21,401 nucleotides of DNA from CBCXVS01 sp965178525. Its GTDB lineage: Bacteria > Tectomicrobia > Entotheonellia > Entotheonellales > Entotheonellaceae. The stretch lies in NCBI GenBank assembly GCA_965178525.1, contig CBCXVS010000115.1, forward strand, positions 1 to 21,401. The letters run 5' to 3'. Position 1 is the stretch's first letter; each line of letters opens with the position of its first letter. The notes beneath the pieces were generated by a model that did not search any database, was not told where the DNA came from, and worked only from the letters and a program-made list of their open reading frames with translations. Shown one piece after another: positions 20,825 to 21,401 of the stretch. The position numbers were made by a program, and so were the translations under genes.

Positions 20825-21401
20825 CACCGGCAACGCCCAACGCAGGTGTAACGTGACGGGAAGAGGCTCGTAAGTTGGTGTGTCGACAGCGACAACTCGG
20901 GTTTCGAGTCCATGTAGCGCGGAGCCTACCAGCGCATGGACGAAGGGCTTAGATGATGCCGCCGTAGAGGTGTCTTCTCGTCCTGTCACGACACGGAACC
21001 GATCGTGCCATGCAGTAGTCAGTTGCGCCAGGGTCTCGTCTTGCGAAGGTCGTCCTGTGCTGGCTGGTGCATGAAAAGTACCCATGAGCACACTGTTAGG
21101 GGTGTAGATATCGTGGACGAAAGCGATCAGTGTGCGTATCTGCCGCTGACGCAGCGCCGGCGGCTGCGGGCGCAGATGCACATGCAGCAGGCGTAGCGCG
21201 GTCCCCCCGCAGTGGACGTCAACCATCTGTACGGTGTCGTGGGACAAGAACCTAGTGGCCAGGAGTGGGTACAGGCGTGTCTGGGGCAGGCGCTGCCGGA
21301 CATTCTGTACCAGAGGATAACGGCTAATCACCCCTATGCCGGCGCGCAATGGGCCGCATGGCTGCCTGAGGGGCCAGGGTAGGTAGCGGCATTCCCAGGT
21401 G
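20819..21401 (-). CDS. Endonuclease/exonuclease/phosphatase-fold protein with degenerate active site (5' end outside window)
   Basis: The frame stays open to the right edge, so the N-terminus is missing (194 codons seen). Fold marks are GIGVISRYPL, LRLLHVHLRPQPPALRQRQI (the family HLxx..R..Q helix), and PNSVLMGTFHAPA. The family needs GDFN at the last site and SDH near the C-terminus. Here these read GTFH and TYEPLPV, so the metal and catalytic Asp/Asn/His residues appear lost. The protein may be non-catalytic or a decaying gene. The stop codon lies within the adjacent heptamer repeat, so the C-terminus may have been reset by repeat insertion. It runs in the same direction as aat. Confidence 0.65.
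   Translation of the reverse strand, partial: TWECRYLPWPLRQPCGPLRAGIGVISRYPLVQNVRQRLPQTRLYPLLATRFLSHDTVQMVDVHCGGTALRLLHVHLRPQPPALRQRQIRTLIAFVHDIYTPNSVLMGTFHAPASTGRPSQDETLAQLTTAWHDRFRVVTGREDTSTAASSKPFVHALVGSALHGLETRVVAVDTPTYEPLPVTLHLRWALPVL

Overview
The window looks like chromosomal DNA of a GC-rich (by eye about 55-58%), aerobic, diderm bacterium. The evidence is an oxygen-dependent late heme pathway, an OmpA-type periplasmic domain, several exported proteins, and an Aat protein of the N-degron pathway. The mix of a CaiB/BaiF CoA-transferase, a beta-hydroxyacid dehydrogenase, luciferase-like (LLM) oxidoreductases and many short intergenic repeats fits a large-genome uncultured lineage (for example Tectomicrobia/Entotheonella-like or Nitrospirota-like). 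This assignment is a guess. No rRNA, tRNA or CRISPR array was recognised.

Layout: (1) 1-3112, minus strand: a tight hemE-hemH-hemY operon, with hemY running off the left edge. (2) 3113-6900: a likely divergent promoter region, then on the plus strand a protein with an aminoglycoside-phosphotransferase/kinase-like fold that lacks the usual catalytic Asp, a kynurenine-formamidase-like alpha/beta hydrolase, and the tRNA-dihydrouridine synthase DusA. (3) 6901-9958: a very AT-rich intergenic island with two palindromes, then a co-directional envelope cluster. The cluster encodes a TlpA-like thioredoxin, a secreted coiled-coil protein with an OmpA-like C-terminus (split by a -1 frameshift at a T5 run), and a membrane-anchored J-domain protein. 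(4) 10229-12558: convergent CaiB/BaiF CoA-transferase and 3-hydroxyisobutyrate-dehydrogenase-like genes. Between them lie a REP-like hairpin and a perfect 30-bp hairpin built from heptamers. (5) 12559-15362: an accessory patch with a frameshifted exported protein, a complete HigB/HigA-type toxin-antitoxin pair with promoter and operator palindrome, and remnants of a serine recombinase and a probable PIN-type toxin. (6) 15329-17684, minus strand: an exported SGNH hydrolase and hisC. (7) 17685-19470: AGCT-heptamer inverted repeats, an LLM oxidoreductase whose N-terminus is an IS630-type transposase helix-turn-helix region, and a degraded tail-to-tail second LLM gene. (8) 19616-21401: pterin-4a-carbinolamine dehydratase, aat, another heptamer-repeat element, and an endonuclease/exonuclease/phosphatase-fold protein with degenerate catalytic motifs, cut by the right edge.

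The most unusual items are the IS630-HTH/LLM fusion, the family of 7-bp-unit inverted repeats at three intergenic sites, and the thioredoxin/OmpA/J-domain cluster behind the AT-rich island. Two genes carry single-base -1 frameshifts at five-base homopolymers. These may be assembly errors rather than biology.
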